In this document: positions 6,200 to 13,076 of the stretch, in pieces
Layout: each line of letters opens with the position of its first letter
Position numbering within the stretch: position 1 is the first letter of the stretch
NCBI GenBank assembly: GCA_028817775.1
Contig: JAPPOW010000078.1
Span: 1-17,641 of the forward strand
Reading direction: 5' to 3'
Source: Candidatus Melainabacteria bacterium
GTDB taxonomy: Bacteria; Cyanobacteriota; Vampirovibrionia; LMEP-6097
DNA length: 17,641 nucleotides
Notes under the pieces: generated by a model
Told to the model about the DNA's origin: nothing
The model's database searches: none
What the model saw: only the letters and a program-made list of their open reading frames with translations
Made by a program: the position numbers and the translations under genes

Positions 6200-7131
6200 A
6201 AAATCTTGGCATGCACCCAAGGATCATGATCAATATCACAGTGACACATATCTGGGACACAATGAGACTCATCATCTTCACGATCCAAAGTTACAGCTTC
6301 ACTACCATTGAGCCCATAGCTTGCCATATTTTGATAAAAATGTAGATTCGGTTCATCACCACAAGCAAGATTAGGCAGAGGCGCACCCATATTTAATAGG
6401 CCGGTCTTGATTGGATCAACAGTAACAGTGCCTGCAATTTCAACCCCAAGCTCCTCAAAAAATCCATCCTTACGAAACTTGCTCAACATACCACCGCCCC
6501 AGCTATAGCCGATGGTACAAACCGAATCGGTTTTGACATTGCTAAACATACCTTTGCCTTCAAGCACATCACGAATCAATTCTTTATTGAGATGCGAGCG
6601 CACCCCAGTATTACCACCAGCGTCATCACTCAATTTAAAATAGTGCTTGAGCTCCTTGTAGGCATGTGGCGCTTTAAGCAGCAAAACATTAACATCATGC
6701 TTCACTTGCAGCTCATCAACCACCCTACGCAAACCAGATTGACGACGGCGCAGATCTTGCGTTGAGCCATATGCAACTATCGCTAGTGGTCTCGGGGAAT
6801 CAGACTTAGAAGCATGAAATTCAAACTCCGCTTCATCTTGCAGCTGCTGGTGTTGCTCCATCAATTCTTCTTGACTCTGCGTTTCAGAAAGCCTAGTATC
6901 AATCTCTTTAATTTCATCTCGCTCATTGTGACGATGAGACAGACTCAAAACACTTAACAAGGGAGAAACATAAAGTAATGGCTTAGCAATAGCTCTAAGC
7001 CCAGAAATCACAGCAGAGCCTAATCTAGCCCAGATACTTGGCTTAGAAGGCTGACGTGGCTTCCTTGCACCAAGTCTGCGCTTCAATAAATCTAATAAAT
7101 TTGACTGCCCCCCAGTAGTGGCAGCTAACAA
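6148..7131 (-). CDS. Probable alpha/beta hydrolase, unknown substrate
   Basis: A 327-aa product. The nucleophile elbow GYSWG (208-212, Ser210) is preceded by a hydrophobic strand and followed by a helix, as in alpha/beta hydrolases. Asp239 (VTVDPIKTG) and His302 or His307 (DIDHDPWVH) could complete the triad. LAIVAYGSTQDLRRR at 116-130 resembles the first core strand. Residues 1-65 are basic with hydrophobic stretches (VSPLLSVLSLS), perhaps membrane-associated. Residues 75-105 are Glu/Gln-rich and probably coiled. A cysteine cluster (291, 296, 298) lies just before the putative catalytic His. The TTG start is supported by GAGGAGAG 6 nt upstream. The gene converges on rdgB with a 52-nt overlap. 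Fold assignment is moderate; the exact family is not recognised. Confidence 0.75.
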   Translation of the reverse strand: MLAATTGGQSNLLDLLKRRLGARKPRQPSKPSIWARLGSAVISGLRAIAKPLLYVSPLLSVLSLSHRHNERDEIKEIDTRLSETQSQEELMEQHQQLQDEAEFEFHASKSDSPRPLAIVAYGSTQDLRRRQSGLRRVVDELQVKHDVNVLLLKAPHAYKELKHYFKLSDDAGGNTGVRSHLNKELIRDVLEGKGMFSNVKTDSVCTIGYSWGGGMLSKFRKDGFFEELGVEIAGTVTVDPIKTGLLNMGAPLPNLACGDEPNLHFYQNMASYGLNGSEAVTLDREDDESHCVPDMCHCDIDHDPWVHAKIFQFLDKLFRDSKIADEA

Positions 7132-7137
7132 AATTAT

Positions 7138-7145
7138 CTCTCCTC
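7138..7145 (-). promoter_or_regulatory. Ribosome binding site deciding a TTG start
   Basis: GAGGAGAG on the reverse strand, 6 nt before the TTG at 7131. No ATG or GTG in frame is as well placed. Confidence 0.65.
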
Positions 7146-7150
7146 AAAAC

Positions 7151-7172
7151 CTGTCTTGAACTTTCAAAACAG
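7151..7172. promoter_or_regulatory. 22-bp near-palindrome before the hydrolase gene
   Basis: CTGTCTTGAA and TTCAAAACAG are inverted around CT with one mismatch. It lies directly upstream of the ribosome binding site and downstream of a possible -10 (TACTAT, plus 7181-7186), so it would be in the leader RNA or act as an operator. Confidence 0.35.
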
Positions 7173-7230
7173 TTTCTCAGATAGTACAAATGAAGCTTGG
7201 TCAGAGATTTGACCTTATGACCTTAACCTT

Positions 7231-7278
7231 GTCATCCTGAGTAGAGGGATCTTGACGCCCTGAAGGGCTCAAGATGAC
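7231..7278. repeat. Family A dispersed palindrome, diverged copy
   Basis: GTCATCCTGAG at the left pairs with CTCAAGATGAC at the right with one mismatch, and GCCCTGAAGGGC makes an inner hairpin. Further related sequence (CGTCAGGACCCC) follows to about 7299. The copy fills the gap between the M23 peptidase gene and the hydrolase gene. Confidence 0.7.
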
Positions 7279-7305
7279 AGCTTCTACGTCAGGACCCCAT
7301 TGCTA

Positions 7306-8061
7306 TTATGCTAAGTTTAATGGATCAACAGTCATAGACAAGTGTTGTTCAAAGATCTGGGTACCACTTAAACCAGGCGGCGCGTAACGAGTTTCCCAAT
7401 GCAGATGTGGACCTGTAGAATGCCCTTCATTACCAACTGTTGCAAAAATCTCACCTTGATTAATTTGCTGCCCTTCCTGAACAAAGACATCTTGATTATG
7501 TCCAAAGACTGAATAAAGAATTTTACCGTCAGCTTGACGCTGATTCTCGTGAGCAACGATTACTGTGTTCTCACCAAAACCTGGTACATCACCAACAAAA
7601 CTTACTCTACCGTCATAAGGTGCGCGGATTGCTGAACCTTGTTCAGCGGCAATATCGACTCCATTGTGAAAATCGGTGTGACCAGTAATTGGATGTACCC
7701 GCTGACCATAGTCACTAGAAATTCTTCCTTGTAGCGGAAATTGCATTTGCTGTCGATTCATCGCCGGCATCTGTGAAAAATTAAAAGCATTCATGCCACC
7801 AGTGTATTGATTGAAATAACTTGGGAAAACTTGTTTAGGTTTATCGTTGTCCATTCCGGCGACCATTTCTGATTGCATCATTGCTACCATCGCTCTAAAA
7901 TCTACCTGCTGCCCGTCCACTTGAGTCGTCTGAACCGGGCGCGCTTCTCCATCCGCCGCAATAAAATCAATGCGGCTCATCAATTGATCAATCCTAGACT
8001 CAATTGGTAAGTCCATAATTACAGGGTAACTATTGAAAGTTAAGAAGGCTTTAAGAAGCAT
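7306..8061 (-). CDS. M23-family metallopeptidase (peptidoglycan endopeptidase)
   Basis: The C-terminal half is a LytM/M23 domain. It starts at PLQGRISSDYGQRVHP (109-124), with zinc ligands His132 and Asp136 in FHNGVDIA, His188 in VFGHNQ, and His219/His221 in GHSTGPHLHWE. All active-site residues are present, so it should cleave peptide cross-links in peptidoglycan. The N-terminal 105 residues are Met/Gln-rich and of unknown function. There is no clear signal peptide. The start is uncertain: ATG at 8061 has a GGAG 9 nt upstream contributed by the neighbouring repeat, while an ATG at 8016 gives MDLPIESRIDQLM, a more natural N-terminus. In a flagellated genome it could open the wall for rod assembly, but nothing here proves that. 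Confidence 0.88.
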   Translation of the reverse strand: MLLKAFLTFNSYPVIMDLPIESRIDQLMSRIDFIAADGEARPVQTTQVDGQQVDFRAMVAMMQSEMVAGMDNDKPKQVFPSYFNQYTGGMNAFNFSQMPAMNRQQMQFPLQGRISSDYGQRVHPITGHTDFHNGVDIAAEQGSAIRAPYDGRVSFVGDVPGFGENTVIVAHENQRQADGKILYSVFGHNQDVFVQEGQQINQGEIFATVGNEGHSTGPHLHWETRYAPPGLSGTQIFEQHLSMTVDPLNLA

Positions 8062-8066
8062 GAGAG

Positions 8067-8160
8067 TTTACTCCATCCTGAGCCTGCAAGGCGTAAGGAT
8101 CTCATTATTACCAACCCAATAGGGAGATCCTGACGCCTTGCAGGCTCAGGATGGAGTAAA
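8067..8160. repeat. Family A palindrome, near-perfect 37-bp arms
   Basis: The arms 8067-8103 and 8124-8160 are reverse complements with one mismatch, around a 20-nt spacer. Each arm contains the family motif ATCCTGAG, a CCTGCAAGG loop region and a GGATCTC end. It occupies most of the divergent gap between the M23 peptidase gene and the PilO-like gene and lies next to both upstream regions. Confidence 0.9.
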
Positions 8161-8187
8161 TTATTGGATAAATCAACGACATTAATA

Positions 8188-8193
8188 TATAAT
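8188..8193 (+). promoter_or_regulatory. -10 box of the PilO-like gene / hisS unit
   Basis: A perfect TATAAT, 7 nt before the GTG at 8201, with no Shine-Dalgarno. It supports GTG as the true start and predicts a leaderless transcript. Confidence 0.6.
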
Positions 8194-8200
8194 CCTAGCA

Positions 8201-8887
8201 GTGGAACTCCAAGAAAGAGAGAAGAATATCATTGCTGCACTTTGCGTAATTATCGTTATCTGCACGTATTTTTTCCTCTTGCAGCCAGCTCAAAACAAAC
8301 ACGGAGAACTCAAGGACAAAATCCGTAATTTCCAAAAAGAACTGCGTCGTCCTAAAGTTAATGATGAGATCCTACTAAATTTAGAAGAGGAGGTAACTAA
8401 GCTTAAAGAAGAAATTGCTTCAGTCAAAGCTCAAATCCCTGAAACTGAAAAACGTGGCTTCCTTATAAGAGATATTGAAAACCTAGCGCGTCAAAACAAT
8501 ATCGAGATCATTAGTTTCTTGCCAAAGGCTGCAGTACCAGTAACAATGACTGGGCGTGAAATTACTGCTCGTGACAAGAAGCGACGACGACGTTCTGGAG
8601 CTCAGAACCTTGAAGAGATGCACGCCAAAGTGCTCAAAACCAAAATCAATATTGATTCCTCTGGACGTTTTGAAGATTACAGTAGATTTTTCCGTGACAT
8701 TATTACCTACTACAGAGCTGTTGAAGTCTCTGATCTAATTATTGCCAAGGGCATTGCTGCATCTGGTCGTGGTGAGGACAAACGTTTTAGTAAGAAGCGT
8801 GACAAAGATCCACTGGCTACCGCCAAAGATACCAAGCTCAATGTTAACTTTACTTTACTAGCCTATACTGCAATTCCAAATGGCTAA
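8201..8887 (+). CDS. PilO-like membrane protein
   Basis: A 228-aa product with one N-terminal membrane segment (about residues 9-27, IIAALCVIIVICTYFFLL), then a charged coiled coil (about 32-80), then VKAQIPETEKRGFLIRDIEN leading into a compact domain beginning LARQNNIEIISFLP. This is the layout of PilO and GspM proteins of type IV pilus and type II secretion inner-membrane platforms. The later part includes a basic run (RDKKRRRR) and a region resembling the ferredoxin-like fold of PilO. The GTG start is supported by TATAAT 7 nt upstream. Its last 8 nt overlap the start of hisS. No pilM, pilN or pilP gene is adjacent, so a pilus role is inference; a general bitopic scaffold is the alternative. 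Confidence 0.6.
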   Translation: MELQEREKNIIAALCVIIVICTYFFLLQPAQNKHGELKDKIRNFQKELRRPKVNDEILLNLEEEVTKLKEEIASVKAQIPETEKRGFLIRDIENLARQNNIEIISFLPKAAVPVTMTGREITARDKKRRRRSGAQNLEEMHAKVLKTKINIDSSGRFEDYSRFFRDIITYYRAVEVSDLIIAKGIAASGRGEDKRFSKKRDKDPLATAKDTKLNVNFTLLAYTAIPNG

Positions 8888-10127
8888 ACTCAAAGCACCA
8901 CGCGGTACCCAAGACATTCTTGCCCAAGATGCTAGACACTGGCAACTGATTGAATCTACTGCAAGCAAAATCTTTCAAGCAGCTGGCTTCAACGAAATCC
9001 GCAGCCCAATTTTTGAAAGCACTGAACTATTCTCAAGATCAGTTGGTGAAGATAGCGATATTGTCAATAAAGAAATGTACACCTTCACTGACCGCAGTGA
9101 TAGGTCACTGACTTTGCGCCCAGAAGCGACCGCTTCAATTGTGCGTGCCTATATCGAGCATGCACTCGATAGGCAAGGCTTACCACAGAAGCTTTGGTAC
9201 CGTGGACCGATGTTTCGTTACGAGCGCCCGCAGACGGGTCGCTACCGTCAATTCCACCAAATTGGTATTGAAGCAATTGGAGCAGAAGCTGGTCAAATTG
9301 ATCTTGAAGTAATTCAATTAGGAATCACTTTATTGGAACAACTTGGACTTGGTGATCTAATCCTTTATATCAACACTCTAGGCAATCAAGCTAGCCGTCA
9401 GGCTTATACTCAAGCACTCAAAGATTTTCTAGGCTCAGTGCAAGAAGATGTCTGTGAAGATTGTCAGCGCCGCTACGAGCAAAACCCACTCAGAGCGCTT
9501 GACTGCAAAGTACCAGCTGATCAAGAAATTTATCAAGGTGCGCCCTCAATCCATGACTACTTAGATGATGAGTCTAAAGAGATTTGGCAGCAAACTTTAG
9601 CTGGTTTAGAAAAATTAGAAATCAAATATAAGATTGACCCAAAACTAGTGCGTGGATTGGATTACTATTCACATTGTGTCTTTGAAATCAAAAGTACAAG
9701 CAAGGAATTAGGCGCACAAAATACAGTACTAGCTGGTGGTCGCTACGATAAATTAATTGAAGATCTTGGTGGCAAAACTACGCCTGCAGTTGGCTGGGCA
9801 CTAGGCATTGAAAGACTAGCTAGTTTGATTCCAGCAGCCGGGCTTGATGGTGGTTTGTTTATCATTTCTGATGACGCGCTAGCTGCTCAATTATTAGCTT
9901 GCAAGTTGCGCCAGGACAATAAACAAGAGCTGCAAGTTGATTTTGATTACAATGCTAGTAAGTTTAATAAACAACTCGAGCGAGCAGTCAAGCGTGGCTA
10001 TGACTGGGCACTATTTTATATGAGTGATGAGAGAGAGTCCGGCAAATACAAGATCAAGAACCTGCGTAAGTCAGTTGAACATGAAGACCTCAGTTATCAA
10101 GATCTAGTCAAAATCCTATCACCTTAA
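8880..10127 (+). CDS. hisS: Histidyl-tRNA synthetase
   Basis: A class II aminoacyl-tRNA synthetase that charges tRNA-His. The 415-aa product shows the N-terminal PRGTQDIL (8-15), motif 1 around FNEIRSPIFE, motif 2 from TLRPE (78-82) through WYRGPMFRYERPQTGRYRQF (107-126), the histidine-specific RGLDYY (258-263), AGGRYDKL (285-292), and motif 3 GWALGIERL (305-313). The C-terminal anticodon-binding domain follows from about residue 325, and the length is normal. It starts within the last codons of the PilO-like gene with no clear Shine-Dalgarno, so translational coupling is likely. A family B palindrome follows the stop codon. Confidence 0.97.
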   Translation: MAKLKAPRGTQDILAQDARHWQLIESTASKIFQAAGFNEIRSPIFESTELFSRSVGEDSDIVNKEMYTFTDRSDRSLTLRPEATASIVRAYIEHALDRQGLPQKLWYRGPMFRYERPQTGRYRQFHQIGIEAIGAEAGQIDLEVIQLGITLLEQLGLGDLILYINTLGNQASRQAYTQALKDFLGSVQEDVCEDCQRRYEQNPLRALDCKVPADQEIYQGAPSIHDYLDDESKEIWQQTLAGLEKLEIKYKIDPKLVRGLDYYSHCVFEIKSTSKELGAQNTVLAGGRYDKLIEDLGGKTTPAVGWALGIERLASLIPAAGLDGGLFIISDDALAAQLLACKLRQDNKQELQVDFDYNASKFNKQLERAVKRGYDWALFYMSDERESGKYKIKNLRKSVEHEDLSYQDLVKILSP

Positions 10128-10133
10128 ATCCCA

Positions 10134-10216
10134 CGGTCATTGCGAGCACAACGAAGCAATCCAGTGGATAGACCATGTCGTTGCATTAGATTGCTTCACT
10201 ACGTTCGCAATGACCG
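10134..10216. repeat. Family B dispersed palindrome
   Basis: CGGTCATTGCGA at the left and TCGCAATGACCG at the right are exact inverted repeats. Inside, AACGAAGCAATCCAG and its imperfect inverse ATTGCTTCACTACG make each arm a small hairpin too (ATTGC with GCAAT). It fills the gap between hisS and the Tic20-like gene's promoter. The GTCATTGCGAG...AGCAATCC motif is, to my memory, common as a dispersed repeat in unrelated bacteria. Confidence 0.85.
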
Positions 10217-10230
10217 GCACTAACAAAAGG

Positions 10231-10236
10231 TATAAT
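10231..10236 (+). promoter_or_regulatory. -10 box of the Tic20-like gene
   Basis: A perfect TATAAT, 6 nt before the ATG at 10243, with no Shine-Dalgarno. Confidence 0.6.
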
Positions 10237-10242
10237 TAAACT

Positions 10243-10656
10243 ATGTCATCAAGCTCCATTAAAGATAGATTTCTCTGCGCACTATTTTACACAACGATTT
10301 GGATTCCACTATTGATTTGGATCCCACTTATTTGGGTAGTCGTGAGTAATATACAGCGCAAGCATATGCCTGAATTTCTCAAATATCATTGCTTTCAAGC
10401 AGTACTCTTTTATATGATTGGGCACTTCCTGCCAGAAGCACTCAGGTTAATAGTTAATTTCGTCTCAACCCTACTCAGTATGATGGTAGTTTTTGACAAC
10501 ACTATCACTCTATTACAAGGACTCAATACTTGGTTCCAAGGTATCTATTACATAGTTCTGCAATTAGCAGCTCTCTACGCCATCATTTGGACTTTGCGCG
10601 GTAAATATACTTATATACCGCCAATCTCTCAGGCCGTAAATTTATTACTACGTTAA
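10243..10656 (+). CDS. Tic20/Ycf60-like membrane protein
   Basis: A 137-aa protein with four predicted membrane segments (about 17-35, 49-61, 65-84, 99-117). The order of motifs matches cyanobacterial Tic20 homologues: IKDRFLCALFY at the N-terminus, MPEFLKYHCFQAVLFYMI where the family has a conserved Phe-x-Arg-Phe-Asn-x-x-Gln-Ala segment, and YTYIPPISQAV near the C-terminus where the family has Ile-Pro-x-Ile-Ser-x-Ala-Val. In plastids Tic20 belongs to the inner-envelope import apparatus; the bacterial role is not established. The start is set by TATAAT 6 nt upstream. It is the first of three plus-strand genes leading to ilvC, each with its own apparent -10. DUF4870-type proteins are a possible alternative. 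Confidence 0.68.
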   Translation: MSSSSIKDRFLCALFYTTIWIPLLIWIPLIWVVVSNIQRKHMPEFLKYHCFQAVLFYMIGHFLPEALRLIVNFVSTLLSMMVVFDNTITLLQGLNTWFQGIYYIVLQLAALYAIIWTLRGKYTYIPPISQAVNLLLR

Positions 10657-10691
10657 CCCACCCATAAGATAATACCCTGGGCTCTCGGGAA

Positions 10692-10697
10692 TAATGT
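10692..10697 (+). promoter_or_regulatory. Candidate -10 box of the 77-aa gene
   Basis: TAATGT, 7 nt before the ATG at 10705. It is a weaker match than its neighbours but at the same distance. Confidence 0.3.
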
Positions 10698-10704
10698 ATT
10701 TACT

Positions 10705-10938
10705 ATGTATTTGTCAGAGGGGATCATCAATAATTTTATAGAGTCGATAGAGGAGGAGGACATCCTTACCATCGAGGAAATAGAGGGGGACGAGGAGGCT
10801 TATGCCTTTATCGCCAATCTTTACAAGCGCAATTACGGCACCTTGCCAAGTGGAGTGGGAATCTACTTGTTAAGAAATAAATTTAATTTGGGACGGGACG
10901 AAGAAAACATCAAGTTCATCCCCAATGCCTTGCTATAA
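10705..10938 (+). CDS. Unknown 77-aa acidic protein
   Basis: A complete frame of 77 codons. Residues 13-31 are strongly acidic (ESIEEEDILTIEEIEGDEE); the second half has YAFIANLYKRNYGTLPSG, LLRNKFNL and ends KFIPNALL. There is no membrane segment. It fits tightly between the Tic20-like gene and ilvC, and its stop codon TAA (10936-10938) lies inside the -10 box of ilvC. The GAGGAGGAGGA run within it encodes the glutamates and is not followed by a start codon, so it is not a ribosome binding site. I do not recognise the family. The tight packing and the clean frame favour a real gene, but the evidence is modest. Confidence 0.5.
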   Translation: MYLSEGIINNFIESIEEEDILTIEEIEGDEEAYAFIANLYKRNYGTLPSGVGIYLLRNKFNLGRDEENIKFIPNALL

Positions 10939-10939
10939 T
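10934..10939 (+). promoter_or_regulatory. -10 box of ilvC (extended TGC-TATAAT)
   Basis: A perfect TATAAT with the TGn extension, 8 nt before the ilvC ATG. The hexamer includes the stop codon of the 77-aa gene. Confidence 0.65.
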
Positions 10940-10947
10940 TAGCTTCC

Positions 10948-11961
10948 ATGACCAAAGTATATTATGAAGTAGATGCTGATCTTGGTTTAATCCAAGGCAC
11001 TAAGGTCGCTGTAATCGGTTACGGTTCACAGGGACACGCGCACGCGCTCAACCTGAAAGATAGCGGAGTAGATGTTCGAGTTGGCCTTTACGAGGGTTCT
11101 AAATCTAAGGCTAAAGCAGAAGCTGATGGTTTGAAGGTAACAACTGTCTCAGAAGCCGCTAAAGAAGCGGATCTGATCATGATCCTGCTGCCAGATGAGA
11201 AGCACGCTGATGTCTACAACAATGAAATCAAGCCACATTTGACCAAGGGCAAGACTTTGGCTGTTGCTCATGGTTTCTCACTTCACTTTAATCAAATCGT
11301 TGCTCCAGAAGATGTTGATGTAATTATGATCGCACCTAAGGGTCCTGGTCATAGGGTTCGCATCGTATTTGAACAAGGTTTTGGTGTACCAGCCTTAGTT
11401 GCTGTTAAGCAAGATGTTAGTGGCAAAGCCAAAGACTTAGCACTTAGCTACGCCAAAGCTGTTGGTGGTACGCGTGCTGGTGTATTTGAAACTAATTTTA
11501 AAGAAGAAACTGAAACTGATTTATTCGGTGAGCAGGCAGTGCTTTGTGGTGGTCTTTCAGCCCTTATCAAGGCTGGTTTTGAGACACTTATTGAAGCGGG
11601 CTATTCTGAAGAAATGGCTTACTTTGAATGTTTGCACGAAGTCAAGTTGATTGTTGATTTAATTTACGAAGGTGGTTTAGCTAAGATGCGTGACAGTATC
11701 TCTAACACTGCTGAGTATGGTGACTATGTATCAGGTCCTAGAGTAATTGATGAGAGCGTTAAAGCTCGCATGAAGGATGTACTAACTGATATTCAAGATG
11801 GTAAGTTTGCGCGCGACTGGATTCTTGAAAATCAATCTGGTTGTGCAAACTTCAAGGCTACTCGCACTAATGAAGCTGAGCATAAAATTGAAGAAGTCGG
11901 TAATAGTCTACGTGGACAGATGGATTTTTTGGCCCACGAGCGCGCAAAGGCCGTTAACTAA
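10948..11961 (+). CDS. ilvC: Ketol-acid reductoisomerase (class I)
   Basis: IlvC isomerises and reduces acetolactate or acetohydroxybutyrate with NAD(P)H and magnesium, the second step of branched-chain amino acid synthesis. The 337-aa length is that of the short class I enzyme. Visible: the Rossmann motif GYGSQGHAHALNL (24-36), the cofactor-specificity loop VGLYEGSKSKAKA (45-57), AHGFSLHF, PKGPGHRVR (130-138), and metal ligands Asp191 and Glu195 in ETETDLFGEQ, with Glu227 and Glu231 in FECLHEVKL. No ilvB, ilvN or leu gene is adjacent. The start is fixed by an extended -10 box 8 nt upstream. A terminator-like hairpin follows the stop. Confidence 0.97.
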   Translation: MTKVYYEVDADLGLIQGTKVAVIGYGSQGHAHALNLKDSGVDVRVGLYEGSKSKAKAEADGLKVTTVSEAAKEADLIMILLPDEKHADVYNNEIKPHLTKGKTLAVAHGFSLHFNQIVAPEDVDVIMIAPKGPGHRVRIVFEQGFGVPALVAVKQDVSGKAKDLALSYAKAVGGTRAGVFETNFKEETETDLFGEQAVLCGGLSALIKAGFETLIEAGYSEEMAYFECLHEVKLIVDLIYEGGLAKMRDSISNTAEYGDYVSGPRVIDESVKARMKDVLTDIQDGKFARDWILENQSGCANFKATRTNEAEHKIEEVGNSLRGQMDFLAHERAKAVN

Positions 11962-11980
11962 AAACTCTACAAATATAACC

Positions 11981-12026
11981 AAAGCCAGAGTGTGAAGGCT
12001 CCAGATGGAACTTCTCACCTGGCTTT
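11981..12026. terminator. Convergent terminator between ilvC and fliM
   Basis: AAAGCCAG (11981-11988) pairs with CTGGCTTT (12019-12026), continuing through GTGTGAAG with CTTCTCAC with one mismatch and a bulge. On the plus strand TTTTAG follows; on the minus strand GGTTATATTTG follows. T tracts are weak in both directions. The fliM stop codon (12026-12028) touches the stem. Confidence 0.5.
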
Positions 12027-12988
12027 TAGTCTGGGCTGAATTCTTCAGCGAGAGCCACAGAGAAGTTATTATTAATCTGACCTGGTCTACCAAGAAACTT
12101 GAGTTTCTCACCAATCCAGATTTCTGATTTCTCTTGTAAATTAGTATTAAGCTTAATCACATCACCAATTTCAAGACTCATTACATCTTGTAAATCAAGC
12201 TCACCTCTACCTAGTACTATTCTTAGTGGTAGTGGACTATTGCCAAGCTTGCCCATAAGAAACTCTTTGGAGTTTTCCACTGCAAACTTATCGTGACGAT
12301 AGCTAGACTGACGACTCAAAGTTAGAATGATATCCTCAAGTGCTGCATAAGGTAAACAAACACTCATCAAACCAAGATCCTCGCCAATCTCAACATTGAT
12401 AGTGATTAAAGCAACGATATCAGAAGGAGAAGCAATTTGTGCTGATTGTGGGCTCGATTCAAGTGCCACCAACTCAACTTCATCAGTTGCAGGAACCATT
12501 GCTTGCCAACCTTCTGGCAAGAAACGTAATATTCTTTGCAAAGTATCTTTGATAATTCCGATCTCAACATCAGTAAGCTCATCACCACTGATAGTAGAGA
12601 TACCCATACCACCAAGCAATCTATCTATCATGGCACCAATTAAATGACGCTCTATTCCAAAACAGAACTGAGTCACAAGTGGATACATACTCAAAACACC
12701 AGTCAATAAATCTTCTGGCATTGATTCAATGAAGTCACCATAAGTTAGCTGCTGCACATTGGCTACTGATAGCTCAATTGGCATACGCAAAGCAGAATTA
12801 AGTGATAAGGTTACCTGACGACAAAAATGATCATGGATATTCGCTAAGATCTTAAGATGATCCTTACTAAACTTATCAGGATTCTTAAAGTTATAGTCTT
12901 TGATTCTCTTAGGTTTATCACGCACAATAAGCGGGAGGGCCGTGTCCTCACGCTGACGTCGATTTGGTAGGTTTGCTCCTCTATCCAT
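12026..12988 (-). CDS. fliM: Flagellar motor switch protein FliM
   Basis: FliM is the middle C-ring protein of the flagellar motor, linking FliG to FliN. The 320-aa product shows YNFKNPDKFSKDHLKIL (32-48), the usual beginning of the conserved region, followed by IHDHFCRQVT, the GGxG motif (GGMG at 126-129) of the middle domain, and a C-terminal SpoA-type domain (about 250-315, GRGELDLQDVMSLEIGDVI). The first 31 residues are basic and do not contain the usual LSQxEIDALL segment that binds phosphorylated CheY. It follows fliL on the same strand, the standard order, with a 184-bp gap holding a family C repeat. No Shine-Dalgarno is seen; TAAAAA lies 6 nt before the ATG. Confidence 0.93.
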   Translation of the reverse strand: MDRGANLPNRRQREDTALPLIVRDKPKRIKDYNFKNPDKFSKDHLKILANIHDHFCRQVTLSLNSALRMPIELSVANVQQLTYGDFIESMPEDLLTGVLSMYPLVTQFCFGIERHLIGAMIDRLLGGMGISTISGDELTDVEIGIIKDTLQRILRFLPEGWQAMVPATDEVELVALESSPQSAQIASPSDIVALITINVEIGEDLGLMSVCLPYAALEDIILTLSRQSSYRHDKFAVENSKEFLMGKLGNSPLPLRIVLGRGELDLQDVMSLEIGDVIKLNTNLQEKSEIWIGEKLKFLGRPGQINNNFSVALAEEFSPD

Positions 12989-12994
12989 AATAGA

Positions 12995-13016
12995 TTTTTA
13001 GAACTTTATAGAGTTC
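12995..13016 (-). promoter_or_regulatory. Possible fliM promoter and small palindrome
   Basis: On the reverse strand TAAAAA (plus 12995-13000) lies 6 nt and TATAAA (13005-13010) 16 nt before the ATG. The second sits in the middle of a 16-bp near-palindrome, GAACTTTATAGAGTTC (13001-13016), with one internal mismatch pair, which could be an operator. Which hexamer is used, if either, is not clear. Confidence 0.3.
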
Positions 13017-13076
13017 TTGTATATTCATTCCCCTCAAACTGGGATTAAATTATCAACCAAATGGACTAGGTGGGAA

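Noticed and set aside
7210..7225. Tandem TGACCTTA repeated twice
   Set aside because: Only two short copies next to a larger repeat; too little to interpret.
10749..10762. A strong Shine-Dalgarno-like GAGGAGGAGGA
   Set aside because: It lies inside the 77-aa frame, encodes its Glu run, and no start codon follows at a usable distance.
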